From assembly GCA_030613615.1 (NCBI GenBank), contig JAUWLR010000014.1, positions 1 to 34,413 of the forward strand: DNA of 34,413 nt, read 5' to 3'. The notes under the pieces are model-generated. The model searched no databases, was not told the origin of the DNA, and was given only the letters and a program-made list of their open reading frames with translations. The translations under genes were made by a program, and so were the position numbers. Position 1 is the stretch's first letter. Each line of letters starts with the position of its first letter. Source of the DNA: Candidatus Eiseniibacteriota bacterium (GTDB lineage Bacteria > Joyebacterota > Joyebacteria > Joyebacterales > Joyebacteraceae). Shown in pieces: positions 24,338 through 33,244 of the stretch.

Positions 24338-27300
24338 TCAACGTGCGGCTGCGACGAGCGCCGCGAGACCTCTCTCAACCGATTCCGGGTCCGCATCGAC
24401 CGGGATCGATTCCTCTCTTGGTCCCCTCATGAACAACAGGACGACCTCTTTGACCGGCCTGTCGGACACTGCGCTCAGGGCGAGGCCGTACGCTTCGGCC
24501 TGCGCGCGGTAGTGCTCGCGGAGCGCCGACGTGTCGTCGTTATCGAACAGGTTGGTCTTGTAGTCGACGATGACGAGACCGTCCGCTTCCTCGAAGACGA
24601 GGTCTATCTTCCCCTCGATGGTCCCACCGTCGCGTGCGATGCAGAATGGCAGCTCGCGCCACACCTTCGACGCAGCGCAGGCTCGAGTGATAACGTTGCT
24701 CTTGAAACCCTTCACGATAATCGACGTGACCTCGTCGGCGGTCTCGGAGGGCAGTCCCTTCGCGAGTGCGACGGCCCGCGCGATCTCCGCCACATCGCCG
24801 GGGGTCGCGAGGTCGAGCTTCTCCATCACCTCGTGGACAACCGTCCCTATGTCGGCTCCCGTGACGCCCGGAGAGAGCGTCGAGGCCGTCCCTGCGCCTG
24901 AGCGGCTCACGATCGGGGCGTCCTCGTCCAACTTGGCTGAAGACGGCGAGGCTATGGCCGCGGGTCTGTGGTGGCGGTCTCCGTAGCCACCGAGCCACGC
25001 GCGCCACTCCGCGCGCTCTCGCGCGGCCACCGTGCCGGCAGGGTCGATCTCAGCCGCTTCCTCCACCTTGAGACGAGCCGGGCGCCGCTTCCCGGTGTCC
25101 AGGTCGAGCGACACGGTATCGAAGGTCACGGGCCCCGGTTCTTTCGCCGCGCCGGCCAGGTCGGCGACCGGCTCCGTGGCGCTCTTCCACAGGATATCCA
25201 GGTGTTCAAGCAGGCCGGCACCCTTCGTCTTGCCGCCCGCGAACCAGGGCACGATGAGCGCGTCGCGCGCCCTGGTCGTCCCGACGTAGAGGAGCCGTAT
25301 GAGCTCGGCGTCCCGGCGGTGAGCCTCGAGTTCGCGGAACTCATCGTATCGGGTCGTCGCGAGCCTGTTCTCGGACGGACCCAGGCCGAACTCGAGGTTG
25401 CCGATGTCTCTGTTGACGATCATGCTGTCGTCGCGAGCGCGGTAGTGGGCCAGGTCGGCGAGCACCACCACTGGGAACTCTAATCCCTTTGCCTTGTGAA
25501 TGGTCAGCATGCGGACGAAGTCGTCGCCCTCCTCGGACATCGGCGACTCGGATTCCTGCGGCGTCAGCTGCTGGACGTCGGCGAGCCAGCGCACGAAGCC
25601 ACCGAACGACAGCGTCCCGTCGCGGGTCAACTGGTCGGCGATCTCGACGACCTTGACCAGATTCGCGTGACGCTGTTCTCCCGTGGGCTTGAGGAGGAAG
25701 AGCTCCAGCGCGTTCGTTCTGCCGAAGAGGTCCCTGATGAGCTGCGGCGTCCCCTTGGCACTCCTGTCGTAATGGAGTTTCCGTAAGATGGCCATTGCGT
25801 CGTCCACGGCGGCGATGCCGCTCGACTCATTTGAGATGTAGCTCAGCGTCCCCGCACGGTGGCGGTGCAACAGGATGTCCTCGTCCGACGCACCGAAGAA
25901 CGGCGTCCTGAGGGCGCCGACGACGGCCGCGAGGTTGTGGGGATTTTCTATGGCAGCGAGGACCGTCGCCAGTTCCCTGACCTCGCGTCTGGCATAGAAT
26001 TTCTTCCCTCCTGCCATGCGGTACTCGAGCCCGTGGTCGCCGAAGGCCTCTTCGTAGGCGTCCAACGCGTTCGTGCGGTGGAAGAGCACCGCGATATCAC
26101 GGAGCTCGACGGGTCGCCAGTCCTTGAGTTCTCTGTCGAATACCCGCATTGCGCCCGACTCCGTCGCATCCGCAATGAGCGCGGTCGTAGCGCGAGCCTC
26201 CGCTCTTCTCACTTCGTCGGCGCTGAGATCGTCGAGCGGCCCGGCGGGGGGGAGAACGACGACGCCCGGGCCCACGTGCGCGCGTTCGCGGAACGCGGAC
26301 AGGCCGGCGTACTCGGGCTGGTAGCTGCCCCCGTCCTCGGGACGGTGCATGATGCCCTCGAACACCGCATTGACAGACTCGACTATCTCGGGCCGCGTCC
26401 TGAAGTTCTCGACCAGTTCGAGTACCTGGCCCGAACCAGCGATGATCTCCCTTGCCCGTTCGTAGGTCTCGATGTCCGCGCGGCGGAAGCGGTAGATGGA
26501 CTGCTTGGGGTCGCCCACGAGGAAGAGCTTGCCAGGCTCAAGTTCGACGTCGTTCCACGACGCGGCGCCTCCGCCCTCCACCTCGCAGAGGAAGAAGGCG
26601 AGCTCACACTGGAGAGGGTCGGTGTCCTGGAACTCGTCCAGCAGGACGTGATCGAACGCGCGCTTGAAGTCCTCCCTGACCTCCAGGTTATCCCGCAACA
26701 GATCGCGCGCTTTGACGAGCAGGTCCTCGAAGTCGAGGAGCCCCATGCGGGACTTCTCCCGCTCGTACGCTTCCAGGAATCCACGTAGCCACTGCACGAG
26801 CCCGACGGAGGCGTTGTGCGAGAGGAGCGAGAGGTGAGCCGCCTGGCGAGCGCGCAGCTCCTTCGCTCGCGCCTTGATGTCCGCGAGGACGCCGTCGCTC
26901 CAGTTCCCCTGCTTCCCACGCCCCACGGGGCGCGGGTTGACCTGCCGGAGCGCGTAGGCCGCCCTGCCCTCGTCGGGCACGTGTTCGATCATCTCGGCCT
27001 GCCTGACGAACTCCTCGATATCGCCGACCGCTCCGTCGTCGGAATCGGTGCAGTCCGTCCGGGCGAGTTCCGCAAACTCACGCGCTTCCGAGACCAGGTC
27101 CGCGGCGAGCGCGCCCACGTCTTCCACGTCCACGGGCCCAGGCACCATGTCGAGCAGGTCCCTCTGATCCACCAGCTCGAGCGCCAGCTCGCGGATTCGG
27201 TCCAGCCCGTGTCCGAGCGCCTCCGCGTCTGCCACACAGGCAGGGAGACTTTCCGAGAACTGCTCCCTGAGCCACGAGTCCCAGACGGTGTCGAGAATGA

Positions 27301-27733
27301 CGGTTCGCCGGAACTCGTCGGTGACCCCGAAGTTCGGATCGACCCCAGCCTCGACGGGCCGCTCCTTGAGCAGGGTCGAGCAGAACCCGTGTATCGTGCT
27401 GACCTGCGCGCGGTCGATCTGGTGAAGGGCCCTGGTCAGGATCGCGGCCTCGCTGGCGCGGGACTCGTCCTTCTCAGCCGCGCGCGCGGCGGCCTCGAGC
27501 TCCGCCCTCAGTCGTATCTTGAGCTCGCCGGCGGCCTTCTCGGTGAACGTGATCGCCACGATGCGCGAGATGGCCACCCCTGACATGATGAGGGCCAGCA
27601 GGCGGTCGACGAGCACGGTTGTCTTCCCCGTGCCCGCGCCAGCCTCGACGAGATAGGTGTGAGCGAGGCCGTCGCCCTTTCCACTGGCGAGCGCCCTGTG
27701 CTCCGCGTCGACTGTCGATCTGTCGCTCATCAC
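24338..27733 (-). CDS. addA: ATP-dependent helicase/nuclease subunit A (AddA)
   Basis: UvrD/RecB-family helicase with a C-terminal nuclease, half of the AddAB complex that resects double-strand DNA ends for RecA recombination. Visible motifs are Walker A AGAGTGKTT (about 31-39), motif Ia ITFTEKAA, Walker B LLDEFQDTDPLQ (about 364), motif III VGDPKQSIYRFRRAD, motif V TIHKAKGLEFPVV, motif VI LLYVGTTRARD, and a PD-(D/E)XK nuclease core GKIDLVF...VIVDYKTN (about 1040-1065). At 1131 aa it is a normal length. The start is GTG 27733 (GTGA overlap with addB) or the adjacent ATG 27730. It is co-transcribed and translationally coupled with addB. Confidence 0.92.
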   Translation of the reverse strand: MMSDRSTVDAEHRALASGKGDGLAHTYLVEAGAGTGKTTVLVDRLLALIMSGVAISRIVAITFTEKAAGELKIRLRAELEAAARAAEKDESRASEAAILTRALHQIDRAQVSTIHGFCSTLLKERPVEAGVDPNFGVTDEFRRTVILDTVWDSWLREQFSESLPACVADAEALGHGLDRIRELALELVDQRDLLDMVPGPVDVEDVGALAADLVSEAREFAELARTDCTDSDDGAVGDIEEFVRQAEMIEHVPDEGRAAYALRQVNPRPVGRGKQGNWSDGVLADIKARAKELRARQAAHLSLLSHNASVGLVQWLRGFLEAYEREKSRMGLLDFEDLLVKARDLLRDNLEVREDFKRAFDHVLLDEFQDTDPLQCELAFFLCEVEGGGAASWNDVELEPGKLFLVGDPKQSIYRFRRADIETYERAREIIAGSGQVLELVENFRTRPEIVESVNAVFEGIMHRPEDGGSYQPEYAGLSAFRERAHVGPGVVVLPPAGPLDDLSADEVRRAEARATTALIADATESGAMRVFDRELKDWRPVELRDIAVLFHRTNALDAYEEAFGDHGLEYRMAGGKKFYARREVRELATVLAAIENPHNLAAVVGALRTPFFGASDEDILLHRHRAGTLSYISNESSGIAAVDDAMAILRKLHYDRSAKGTPQLIRDLFGRTNALELFLLKPTGEQRHANLVKVVEIADQLTRDGTLSFGGFVRWLADVQQLTPQESESPMSEEGDDFVRMLTIHKAKGLEFPVVVLADLAHYRARDDSMIVNRDIGNLEFGLGPSENRLATTRYDEFRELEAHRRDAELIRLLYVGTTRARDALIVPWFAGGKTKGAGLLEHLDILWKSATEPVADLAGAAKEPGPVTFDTVSLDLDTGKRRPARLKVEEAAEIDPAGTVAARERAEWRAWLGGYGDRHHRPAAIASPSSAKLDEDAPIVSRSGAGTASTLSPGVTGADIGTVVHEVMEKLDLATPGDVAEIARAVALAKGLPSETADEVTSIIVKGFKSNVITRACAASKVWRELPFCIARDGGTIEGKIDLVFEEADGLVIVDYKTNLFDNDDTSALREHYRAQAEAYGLALSAVSDRPVKEVVLLFMRGPREESIPVDADPESVERGLAALVAAAR

Positions 27734-30700
27734 TTGATCTCGCTCAGGAGCTCGGTGTAGAACTCGGCCCTCGGATCTCCGCTCTTGATCGACGACAGCT
27801 TCATCGCGGTCGAGCCGCAGGCGTCTGCGTAGTCACAGTAGGAGCAGCCGGGATCGCTCGGAGGCGAGAAGAACATGCCAGACGAGATGCCACGCACGAT
27901 GAGCGCCACCACCGTCGCGAGGTCGTCCATGGCGCCCTCGAGCTGCTCCCTGGTGAGTCTCATGCGCCCGGGGCCTCCGCTCCCTCCGACGTAGAGGTAC
28001 TGGGCGGAGTCCACCCGGGCCTGGGGATGTGTCTTCTCGAGGAGACGCGCCGCGGCCATCAGATAGACGGGAAGCTGCAGGCGCTTTCCCCCGTCCAGCA
28101 CCTTCCTGCCGCCGGAGCGGGCACGCCCCGTCTTGTAGTCGATGACGCGGGCCCCCATGTTGTCCCTGCGGACGTCTATGCGGTCGATCTTCCCGCTGAA
28201 GGTCACGCGCACTCCCCCCGCTGCCTCGAACGGGACGCCCTCCTCGCTCGACAGGGTCTCGTCGTCGCCGGGTCTCAGCCGCCCGCCGAACCTCGCTTCG
28301 AAGTACGAGGGCTCGTAGTCGGAATCCTCCAGTGCTTCTTCGGCGAGCCAGAGAGAAAGTCCCGTCAGGAGGTTCCGGAGCGCCAGTTCCCTCGCGCCGG
28401 TGACGCCCGAGAGGCTCCACTTGCCAGAGCGGGCGACGCGTGCCGCCACCTCGAACAACGTGTCGCGTGCCTCGACCGTCAGGGGGAAGAGCCCGTCCTC
28501 CTTGGCCTTCCGCATGAATCGCTCGAGCACCTCGTGGTAGAGGCTGCCCTTCTCGAGCGGCGAGAGGAGGAGGGCTTCCTCAGGCTCGTCCATTGGTTGG
28601 ATTCCCAGCACGTGGTTCATGAAGAACCCGAACGGGCAGCGCGCGTACTGCTCGAGGGTCGTTGGCGCGACCTTGAGCAGTCCTTCCTCCGTGACCCGCG
28701 TGAACCCGGAGAGCTCCGCGATCGCCGCGATCGCCTCCGGCGATGTCAGCACCGCATCGTACTTCGTGAACGCCGGGCTTCCCCAGCGGATCCTCTCCAT
28801 TTCGAGCCCGCGCGACAGCGGCCCGTCGCTCTGGACGAGGTACGCGATCTCCGCGGGATCGCCTTCCTCCAGCGCCTTGAGCACAGAGCATCCGTCGAAC
28901 TCGTCGCGCGTCAGAGCCTTGCTCCGTTCCTCAGGGAACCGCCTCGAGAGCGGTATCCGGGTGACGAGCTCGCTCGATTCGAGCCTCTCGTAGTCGTGCC
29001 TGACACCCGTGAGCTCGTCGAGCGTCCGCAGCACGAACGGCGACGGCACTCTGGGCCGCGCGGTTGCCGGGTCGAGGCGCGGGAAGCTCACCAGCAGGAC
29101 GTCCTCCGCCGAGCCGACCGCGAGATGGTAGAGGAGCCGCTCTTCGTCGATGCTCGCGCTGCGGATCGGGAGGCTGCCCATCGGGTCGTTGCCACGCGCG
29201 CGGTTCAGCCGCTCCCTCTCCGCGTCGAGCAGGATGGGGTCCTGCCGATGTGCGGAAGGGAACTGCTTCTCCACCAGACCAGGAACGACGACCGTCGGGA
29301 ACGAGAGACCTCTCGCGGCCATCAGGTTGAGAACGACCGGGCCGCCGGTTCCGAACCGCTCCTCTCTGGCGCCGGGCTCGTCGAGCTGCGCGCGCAGGAG
29401 TTCGAGAAAATACGCCGGTGTCACGTCGCCGGCTACGCCCTCCAGGGCTCGCGTCGCGCCCGCGGCCTTGAGAACGAGTTCGCGCTCCCTGGATGTCTGA
29501 GTCACGTCCCGGAAGACATCGGTCAGGAGACTGAGGTAGTCGCCGACCGACGCCCTCGAGGGGGTTCTCGACAGCGGCCGGACGATGCGCTCGACCAGCG
29601 GCAGGAGCTGTTCGATAGGTTTGAGGAGATGCCGGTGCGCCGCGGCGAACCGATGCGACCCGTCGGCCCGCTCGAGCCGGTCCCTGAGGCCGGTGAGCCG
29701 CTCTTCCCACGACTCGGCCCCCGAGGTAATGCCCGCCAGTATCGTCGCCTTGTTCCAGTCGGCGACCGGAGGACGGCCTTCACCCACGTCGATGTCGGCG
29801 AGGCTGAGGAACTCCATGACCTCCGTGCGCGCGAAGCCGGCAACGGCGGCCTCGGCGAGCTTGATGAGGCTCCTGCCCGCGCGAGAGCGCGAGAGGGGAG
29901 GTGGCGACTCGAGGTAGGGTTTCGCACCCAGGTTCTCGAGCTCCTCGCGGAAGATGTCCGAGTATCGGTCGGGAGCCCTCGCGAGGATGGCCGCGCTCTG
30001 GAGCGAAGCGTTCCTCTCCTCGAGCAGCCGCGCCAGCTCGCGCACGTCCTCGCGCGCTTCCCTGGCCTCGCCGGGAGCAGAGATGATGCGCACCTCGGCG
30101 GGGAGCAGGACCTCGCGCCGGTCCTCGATAGGCAGGTCCGTTCGCGTCAGGCTTAGCCCCTCGAACCACTCGAGCGTCGGCCGAGCGTAGTCGAAGCTCG
30201 CAATGTCGATGAACGGGAAGAAGACGGCAAGACGCGCCCGCGCCGCGTGGCCGGCGATGAGGCTGCGCTGGAGTGAGTTGAGGTCGTAGAAGCCGTAGAT
30301 GGTGAGCAGGTCCGGTACCGCGACCGCTCCGGACGCGAGCCGCTCGGCCGCGGCCGCCATGGCGTCGAGCGTGTCTGCCCATCCGCCTGCTTGCAGCTCG
30401 GCCTCGTAGGCTCTCCAGATGCGCAGGAACTCCGTCAGCTTGCAGTCCCGGCCCTTCCGGAGGAGCCTGGCATCCCGCGCCGCATCGGCGAGCGTGTCGA
30501 CCGTGTAGCACGCCTCTTTGACGTCGCGGATCGCGGCGAGCAGAGCCTTGCCGAGACCCGGTTTGTCCGCGATGCCCTCGAAGTAGCCGCCGTGCGCGAG
30601 TCCGCCGTCCATGAGCTTCCGAAGAGCGACCTCGTCGGCTCCCTTGGGCAGGAGCACGCGTCCATCCTGGAGCGGTGTTCCCGCGACAGAGAGAGCGAAG

Positions 30701-30930
30701 TCCTTCATCGTCATGAAGCGGACGTTTGCGTGGCCGCCCGTGCGCCGGGCAAGCAGGCGCGAGAGCCTGAGTCCCAGGAGATTAGTCGGCACGACGCCCG
30801 GGACTTCACACAGCGGGGCGGCCGTCACGGTGTCTTCGAGGTGCGCGAGCAGAGCCTCCTCGAGAGTCGGGTGGAAACCGCCGGTCACAAGCGTTTTCCC
30901 TGGAGGCTGGACTGTGGGTGACTTCGCCAT
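27730..30930 (-). CDS. addB: helicase-exonuclease subunit AddB
   Basis: A 1066-residue partner of AddA. The C-terminal part has a PD-(D/E)XK nuclease core (GKIDRID ... ARVIDYKTG near residue 930). The four iron-sulfur cysteines of AddB are present: one before the nuclease (EQYARCPFGF, near 761) and a C-x2-C-x5-C group after it (CSYCDYADAC, near 1033). The inactive helicase half lacks a Walker A: the N-terminus reads KTLVTGGFHPTLEEAL where a P-loop would lie, as in AddB branches without ATPase function. The start is ATG 30930 with AGAAGG 8 nt upstream. A strong hairpin lies just upstream. Confidence 0.9.
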   Translation of the reverse strand: MAKSPTVQPPGKTLVTGGFHPTLEEALLAHLEDTVTAAPLCEVPGVVPTNLLGLRLSRLLARRTGGHANVRFMTMKDFALSVAGTPLQDGRVLLPKGADEVALRKLMDGGLAHGGYFEGIADKPGLGKALLAAIRDVKEACYTVDTLADAARDARLLRKGRDCKLTEFLRIWRAYEAELQAGGWADTLDAMAAAAERLASGAVAVPDLLTIYGFYDLNSLQRSLIAGHAARARLAVFFPFIDIASFDYARPTLEWFEGLSLTRTDLPIEDRREVLLPAEVRIISAPGEAREAREDVRELARLLEERNASLQSAAILARAPDRYSDIFREELENLGAKPYLESPPPLSRSRAGRSLIKLAEAAVAGFARTEVMEFLSLADIDVGEGRPPVADWNKATILAGITSGAESWEERLTGLRDRLERADGSHRFAAAHRHLLKPIEQLLPLVERIVRPLSRTPSRASVGDYLSLLTDVFRDVTQTSRERELVLKAAGATRALEGVAGDVTPAYFLELLRAQLDEPGAREERFGTGGPVVLNLMAARGLSFPTVVVPGLVEKQFPSAHRQDPILLDAERERLNRARGNDPMGSLPIRSASIDEERLLYHLAVGSAEDVLLVSFPRLDPATARPRVPSPFVLRTLDELTGVRHDYERLESSELVTRIPLSRRFPEERSKALTRDEFDGCSVLKALEEGDPAEIAYLVQSDGPLSRGLEMERIRWGSPAFTKYDAVLTSPEAIAAIAELSGFTRVTEEGLLKVAPTTLEQYARCPFGFFMNHVLGIQPMDEPEEALLLSPLEKGSLYHEVLERFMRKAKEDGLFPLTVEARDTLFEVAARVARSGKWSLSGVTGARELALRNLLTGLSLWLAEEALEDSDYEPSYFEARFGGRLRPGDDETLSSEEGVPFEAAGGVRVTFSGKIDRIDVRRDNMGARVIDYKTGRARSGGRKVLDGGKRLQLPVYLMAAARLLEKTHPQARVDSAQYLYVGGSGGPGRMRLTREQLEGAMDDLATVVALIVRGISSGMFFSPPSDPGCSYCDYADACGSTAMKLSSIKSGDPRAEFYTELLSEIK

Positions 30931-30945
30931 CGGTGAGGCCTTCTG

Positions 30946-30979
30946 CTAAAGAGCCGCGGACTCTTGTCGAGCCCGCGGC
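30946..30979 (-). terminator. intrinsic terminator or attenuator between rubrerythrin and addB
   Basis: On the minus strand GCCGCGGGCTC (30979-30969) pairs with GAGTCCGCGGC (30963-30953) over 11 bp with one G-U, a 5-nt loop, and then TCTTTAGC. It follows the rubrerythrin-like gene but ends only about 16 nt before the addB start codon, so it leaves room only for the addB ribosome binding site. Confidence 0.72.
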
Positions 30980-31042
30980 CTGGATGGACGCCGCGGACGG
31001 GCGCCCTGTCACAGTTCAGTCGTCGGTACGCTCATCACCCCT

Positions 31043-31567
31043 TCATCCACCGTCGAGAATGATGCCGTCGCGGTCGATGAACCACTCCTCGGGCTTGGTG
31101 AGGTAGCTGTGCATGTCCTCGAGCAGGCTGAGGTGATGTTCCTCTTCCTTAAGGAGAACGCCGAAGAGACGCTTGGCCCCATCGTCGTCGCACACCTTCG
31201 CGTACTCGGCGTAGAGGCTCGTTGTTTGCTTCTCGAGCTCTATCGCCTTCTCATACGCCGCCACGGAGTCCATCTCCTCCTCGACGGGACCCTCCTGCGC
31301 GCTCCCGTAGATGGTCTTGAGCCCGGACTCCAGGGCCTTCCGGGTGACCGTCTCAATCGTGGGCGCCTCGCCTTCCCCGCCCAGCTGCTTGCCCAGTCCC
31401 TCAATCAGCTCGACGTGGCGCAGCTCCTCCTTGCCCAGAAGCCTGAACGCGGCCCTGGCCAGCTTGTTCGCCACCTTCATGCAGGCCATCTGATAGAACT
31501 CGTGGCCGTCCTGCTCCGTCTTGAGCGCGAACTCAACTCGTTCTCTGTCGGTATTGTGCGCCGTCAT
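31043..31567 (-). CDS. rubrerythrin-like ferritin-fold diiron protein
   Basis: A 174-residue four-helix diiron protein. Candidate ligands are E18 in the first helix, E48 and H51 (KEELRHVE), E110, and E141/E142 with H144/H145 (KEEEHHLSLL), which match the two ExxH motifs of rubrerythrins. The C-terminal rubredoxin domain is missing (no CxxC pairs), so it belongs to the short rubrerythrin/YciE-like group, thought to reduce peroxide or store iron in anaerobes. I chose ATG 31567 over an upstream in-frame ATG at 31675 because GGGAGGAAAT sits directly before it and the extra 36 residues are low-complexity. A terminator-like hairpin follows. Confidence 0.87.
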   Translation of the reverse strand: MTAHNTDRERVEFALKTEQDGHEFYQMACMKVANKLARAAFRLLGKEELRHVELIEGLGKQLGGEGEAPTIETVTRKALESGLKTIYGSAQEGPVEEEMDSVAAYEKAIELEKQTTSLYAEYAKVCDDDGAKRLFGVLLKEEEHHLSLLEDMHSYLTKPEEWFIDRDGIILDGG

Positions 31568-31646
31568 ATTTCCTCCCTGGGGATGCGCGTTTCCTGGGCG
31601 ATCGCGCGGACTCGGCAGCGGGACGCCGCCGCGAAGGACGAATACC

Positions 31647-31675
31647 ATAGTAGATGACATAGCGGGCGCCTGCAA
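31647..31675 (-). promoter_or_regulatory. candidate promoter of the rubrerythrin-like gene
   Basis: On the minus strand TTGCAG (31675-31670), 17 bp, TACTAT (31652-31647). The match is only 3 of 6 and 4 of 6, but spacing is ideal and it is the AT-richest patch in this gap. The leader would be about 73 nt. Confidence 0.3.
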
Positions 31676-31703
31676 GGGTGGTTCGGGTGGACCACCGAGG
31701 CGC

Positions 31704-32453
31704 TCAGGCCGGCTTCCTCCGCTGAGGTTCAGGTGGAGTCTTCACTCTCCACGTCACCTTGCCGGCTGACTCGGCCGCGGGACAAGAGCCTCGGACCGGG
31801 CATTCCTCGCACGTGGGCTTTCGCGCCGGACAGATGAACCTGCCGTGCCACGTCATCCAGAGCGAGAAGTCGGACCAGTAGTGCTCGGGGAGGAAGCGCA
31901 TCGTGGCGAACTCGATCTTGACCGGGTCGAACTCGTTCGTCAGCGCCAGACGCCGCGAGATGCGGATGAAGTGCGTGTCGACGATGATGCCCTGCTTATC
32001 GTAGGCGTGGGCGAGGATGACGTTGGCGGTCTTGCGCCCGATGCCCCTGAGGGCGGTCAGTTCCTCGAGCGTGTCGGGCACGCGCCCGCCGTGATTCGTG
32101 ACCAGCTCCGCAGCGGTGGCGCGTATCGCCCTGGCCTTGTTGCGGAAGAAGCCCGCGGGACGGATCTCCTCTTCGAGAGTCTCCTGGTCGACGGCGGCCC
32201 AGTCGGACGCCGTCTTGTATCGCTTGAAGAGAGGCTTCGTCACCTCGTTGACGCGCTTGTCGGTGCACTGCGCCGAGAGGATCGTGGCGACCATGAGCTG
32301 GAGGGGAGTGGAGTAGTTGAGGGGAACGTGCGCGTCGGGGTAGGTCTTTTTGAGAGCCCGGAGTATCTTGACGGCGCGTTGGCCGCGATTGGACTCGCTC
32401 TCTTGGAGTGGTCCCCGCCACCACCGTGATCGAGTGGACTTGCGTGCCGCCAT
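31704..32453 (-). CDS. nth: endonuclease III (DNA glycosylase/AP lyase)
   Basis: Base-excision repair enzyme that removes oxidised pyrimidines and nicks the AP site. The helix-hairpin-helix is LRGIGRKTANVIL, with its catalytic Lys in GRKTAN. The catalytic Asp is in VDTHFIR, and the C-terminal [4Fe-4S] motif is C-x6-C-x2-C-x5-C (CPARKPTCEECPVRGSC). At 249 aa it is longer than the usual 210 or so, through a basic N-terminal extension of about 25 residues and a basic tail. The ATG at 32453 has AGGGA 7 nt upstream. A palindromic element lies immediately upstream and its outermost inverted repeat reaches the start codon. Confidence 0.93.
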   Translation of the reverse strand: MAARKSTRSRWWRGPLQESESNRGQRAVKILRALKKTYPDAHVPLNYSTPLQLMVATILSAQCTDKRVNEVTKPLFKRYKTASDWAAVDQETLEEEIRPAGFFRNKARAIRATAAELVTNHGGRVPDTLEELTALRGIGRKTANVILAHAYDKQGIIVDTHFIRISRRLALTNEFDPVKIEFATMRFLPEHYWSDFSLWMTWHGRFICPARKPTCEECPVRGSCPAAESAGKVTWRVKTPPEPQRRKPA

Positions 32454-32487
32454 GTTGGGTCCCTGTGTTGTGCAGTTTCCATGGATA

Positions 32488-32565
32488 CGCAGCAGGGCCC
32501 TACCCCGCCGCGAGTTTAGGCGCGAAGCGCCGCGTGTCTGAGCGCCGGGGTAGGACCCTGCTGCG
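32488..32565. repeat. large palindromic element between nth and iorB
   Basis: Two 20-nt arms (32488-32507 and 32546-32565) are complementary except for one position, enclosing a 38-nt centre that itself contains GGCGC-GAA-GCGCC (32519-32531). Outside them, CATGTTGG (32451-32458) and CCAACATG (32568-32575) are also inverted. There is no T-run on either side, so a simple terminator is unlikely. The form resembles REP/RAYT-type dispersed palindromes. Confidence 0.75.
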
Positions 32566-32579
32566 AACCAACATGGGCG

Positions 32580-33152
32580 CTACGCGCGTCCGGCAGCCCG
32601 GCCGAGCGCGAATGCTTTCAGGTTGATCTCGACGGTCTTCGGCGGGACGCGGGCCTCGATGGCCTTCTTCCAGTCCTCTTCCGTGAACTCCAGGTAGTTC
32701 GAGAACGCGCCCAGCATCACCGTGTTGACGGCCCGGGCGTTCCCGGCCTCGTTGGCCAGCGCGAGCGCATCGAGGATGTGCGCGTTTGGGGCGCGCTTCG
32801 AGATATCCTCGTCGATGTTCTCGGGATACCGCTCCATCCCGCTCGGGACGATCTCCTGATCGTTGATTACCACCGTTCCCTCAGGGGAGATGTAGTGGAT
32901 CCAGCGAAGAGCCTCCATCTTCTCGAACGATACGAGCAGGTCGGCCTCGCGCTCGGCGATGACGGGAGAGTAGACCTTCTCCCCGAATCTCACGTGGCTG
33001 ACAACGGAGCCGCCCCGCTGCGCCATCCCGTGCACCTCGCTCTTCTTGACGTCCAGCCCGTGTGCCAGCGCTACGTCAGACAGTATCTCGCTCGCAAGCA
33101 GAATACCCTGGCCGCCGACTCCTGAGATGAACACGTTCGTGGTTCGCTGCAT
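32580..33152 (-). CDS. iorB: indolepyruvate:ferredoxin oxidoreductase beta subunit
   Basis: A 190-residue IorB. With IorA it oxidatively decarboxylates aryl-pyruvates (from Trp, Phe, Tyr) to aryl-acetyl-CoA with ferredoxin as electron acceptor. It contains the gamma/beta-type ketoacid-oxidoreductase fold with N-terminal SGVGGQGILLASEIL (about 10-24) and the SEVHGMAQRGGSVVSHVRFG motif (about 38-57). The length matches the family. The ATG at 33152 has AAGAGGT upstream. It lies 92 bp downstream of iorA in the same orientation. It suggests anaerobic amino-acid fermentation. Confidence 0.93.
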   Translation of the reverse strand: MQRTTNVFISGVGGQGILLASEILSDVALAHGLDVKKSEVHGMAQRGGSVVSHVRFGEKVYSPVIAEREADLLVSFEKMEALRWIHYISPEGTVVINDQEIVPSGMERYPENIDEDISKRAPNAHILDALALANEAGNARAVNTVMLGAFSNYLEFTEEDWKKAIEARVPPKTVEINLKAFALGRAAGRA

Positions 33153-33244
33153 CGTGTCTTACCTCTTTCTTCGGAACCCGTGGGTCGATGCCTTGACCCG
33201 GTCGATGGCTCGACCGGGCCGAGACGCCGCCGGGGAGCGACCGA

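Noticed and set aside
27619-30156. Long open frame (about 845 codons) on the plus strand
   Set aside because: It lies opposite addB and addA, whose motifs are clear, and its translation has no recognisable motif.
32451-32575. Integron attC site
   Set aside because: GTTGGGT fits one core half-site, but the opposite end AACCAAC does not fit the RYYYAAC pattern, and no integrase or cassette array is present.
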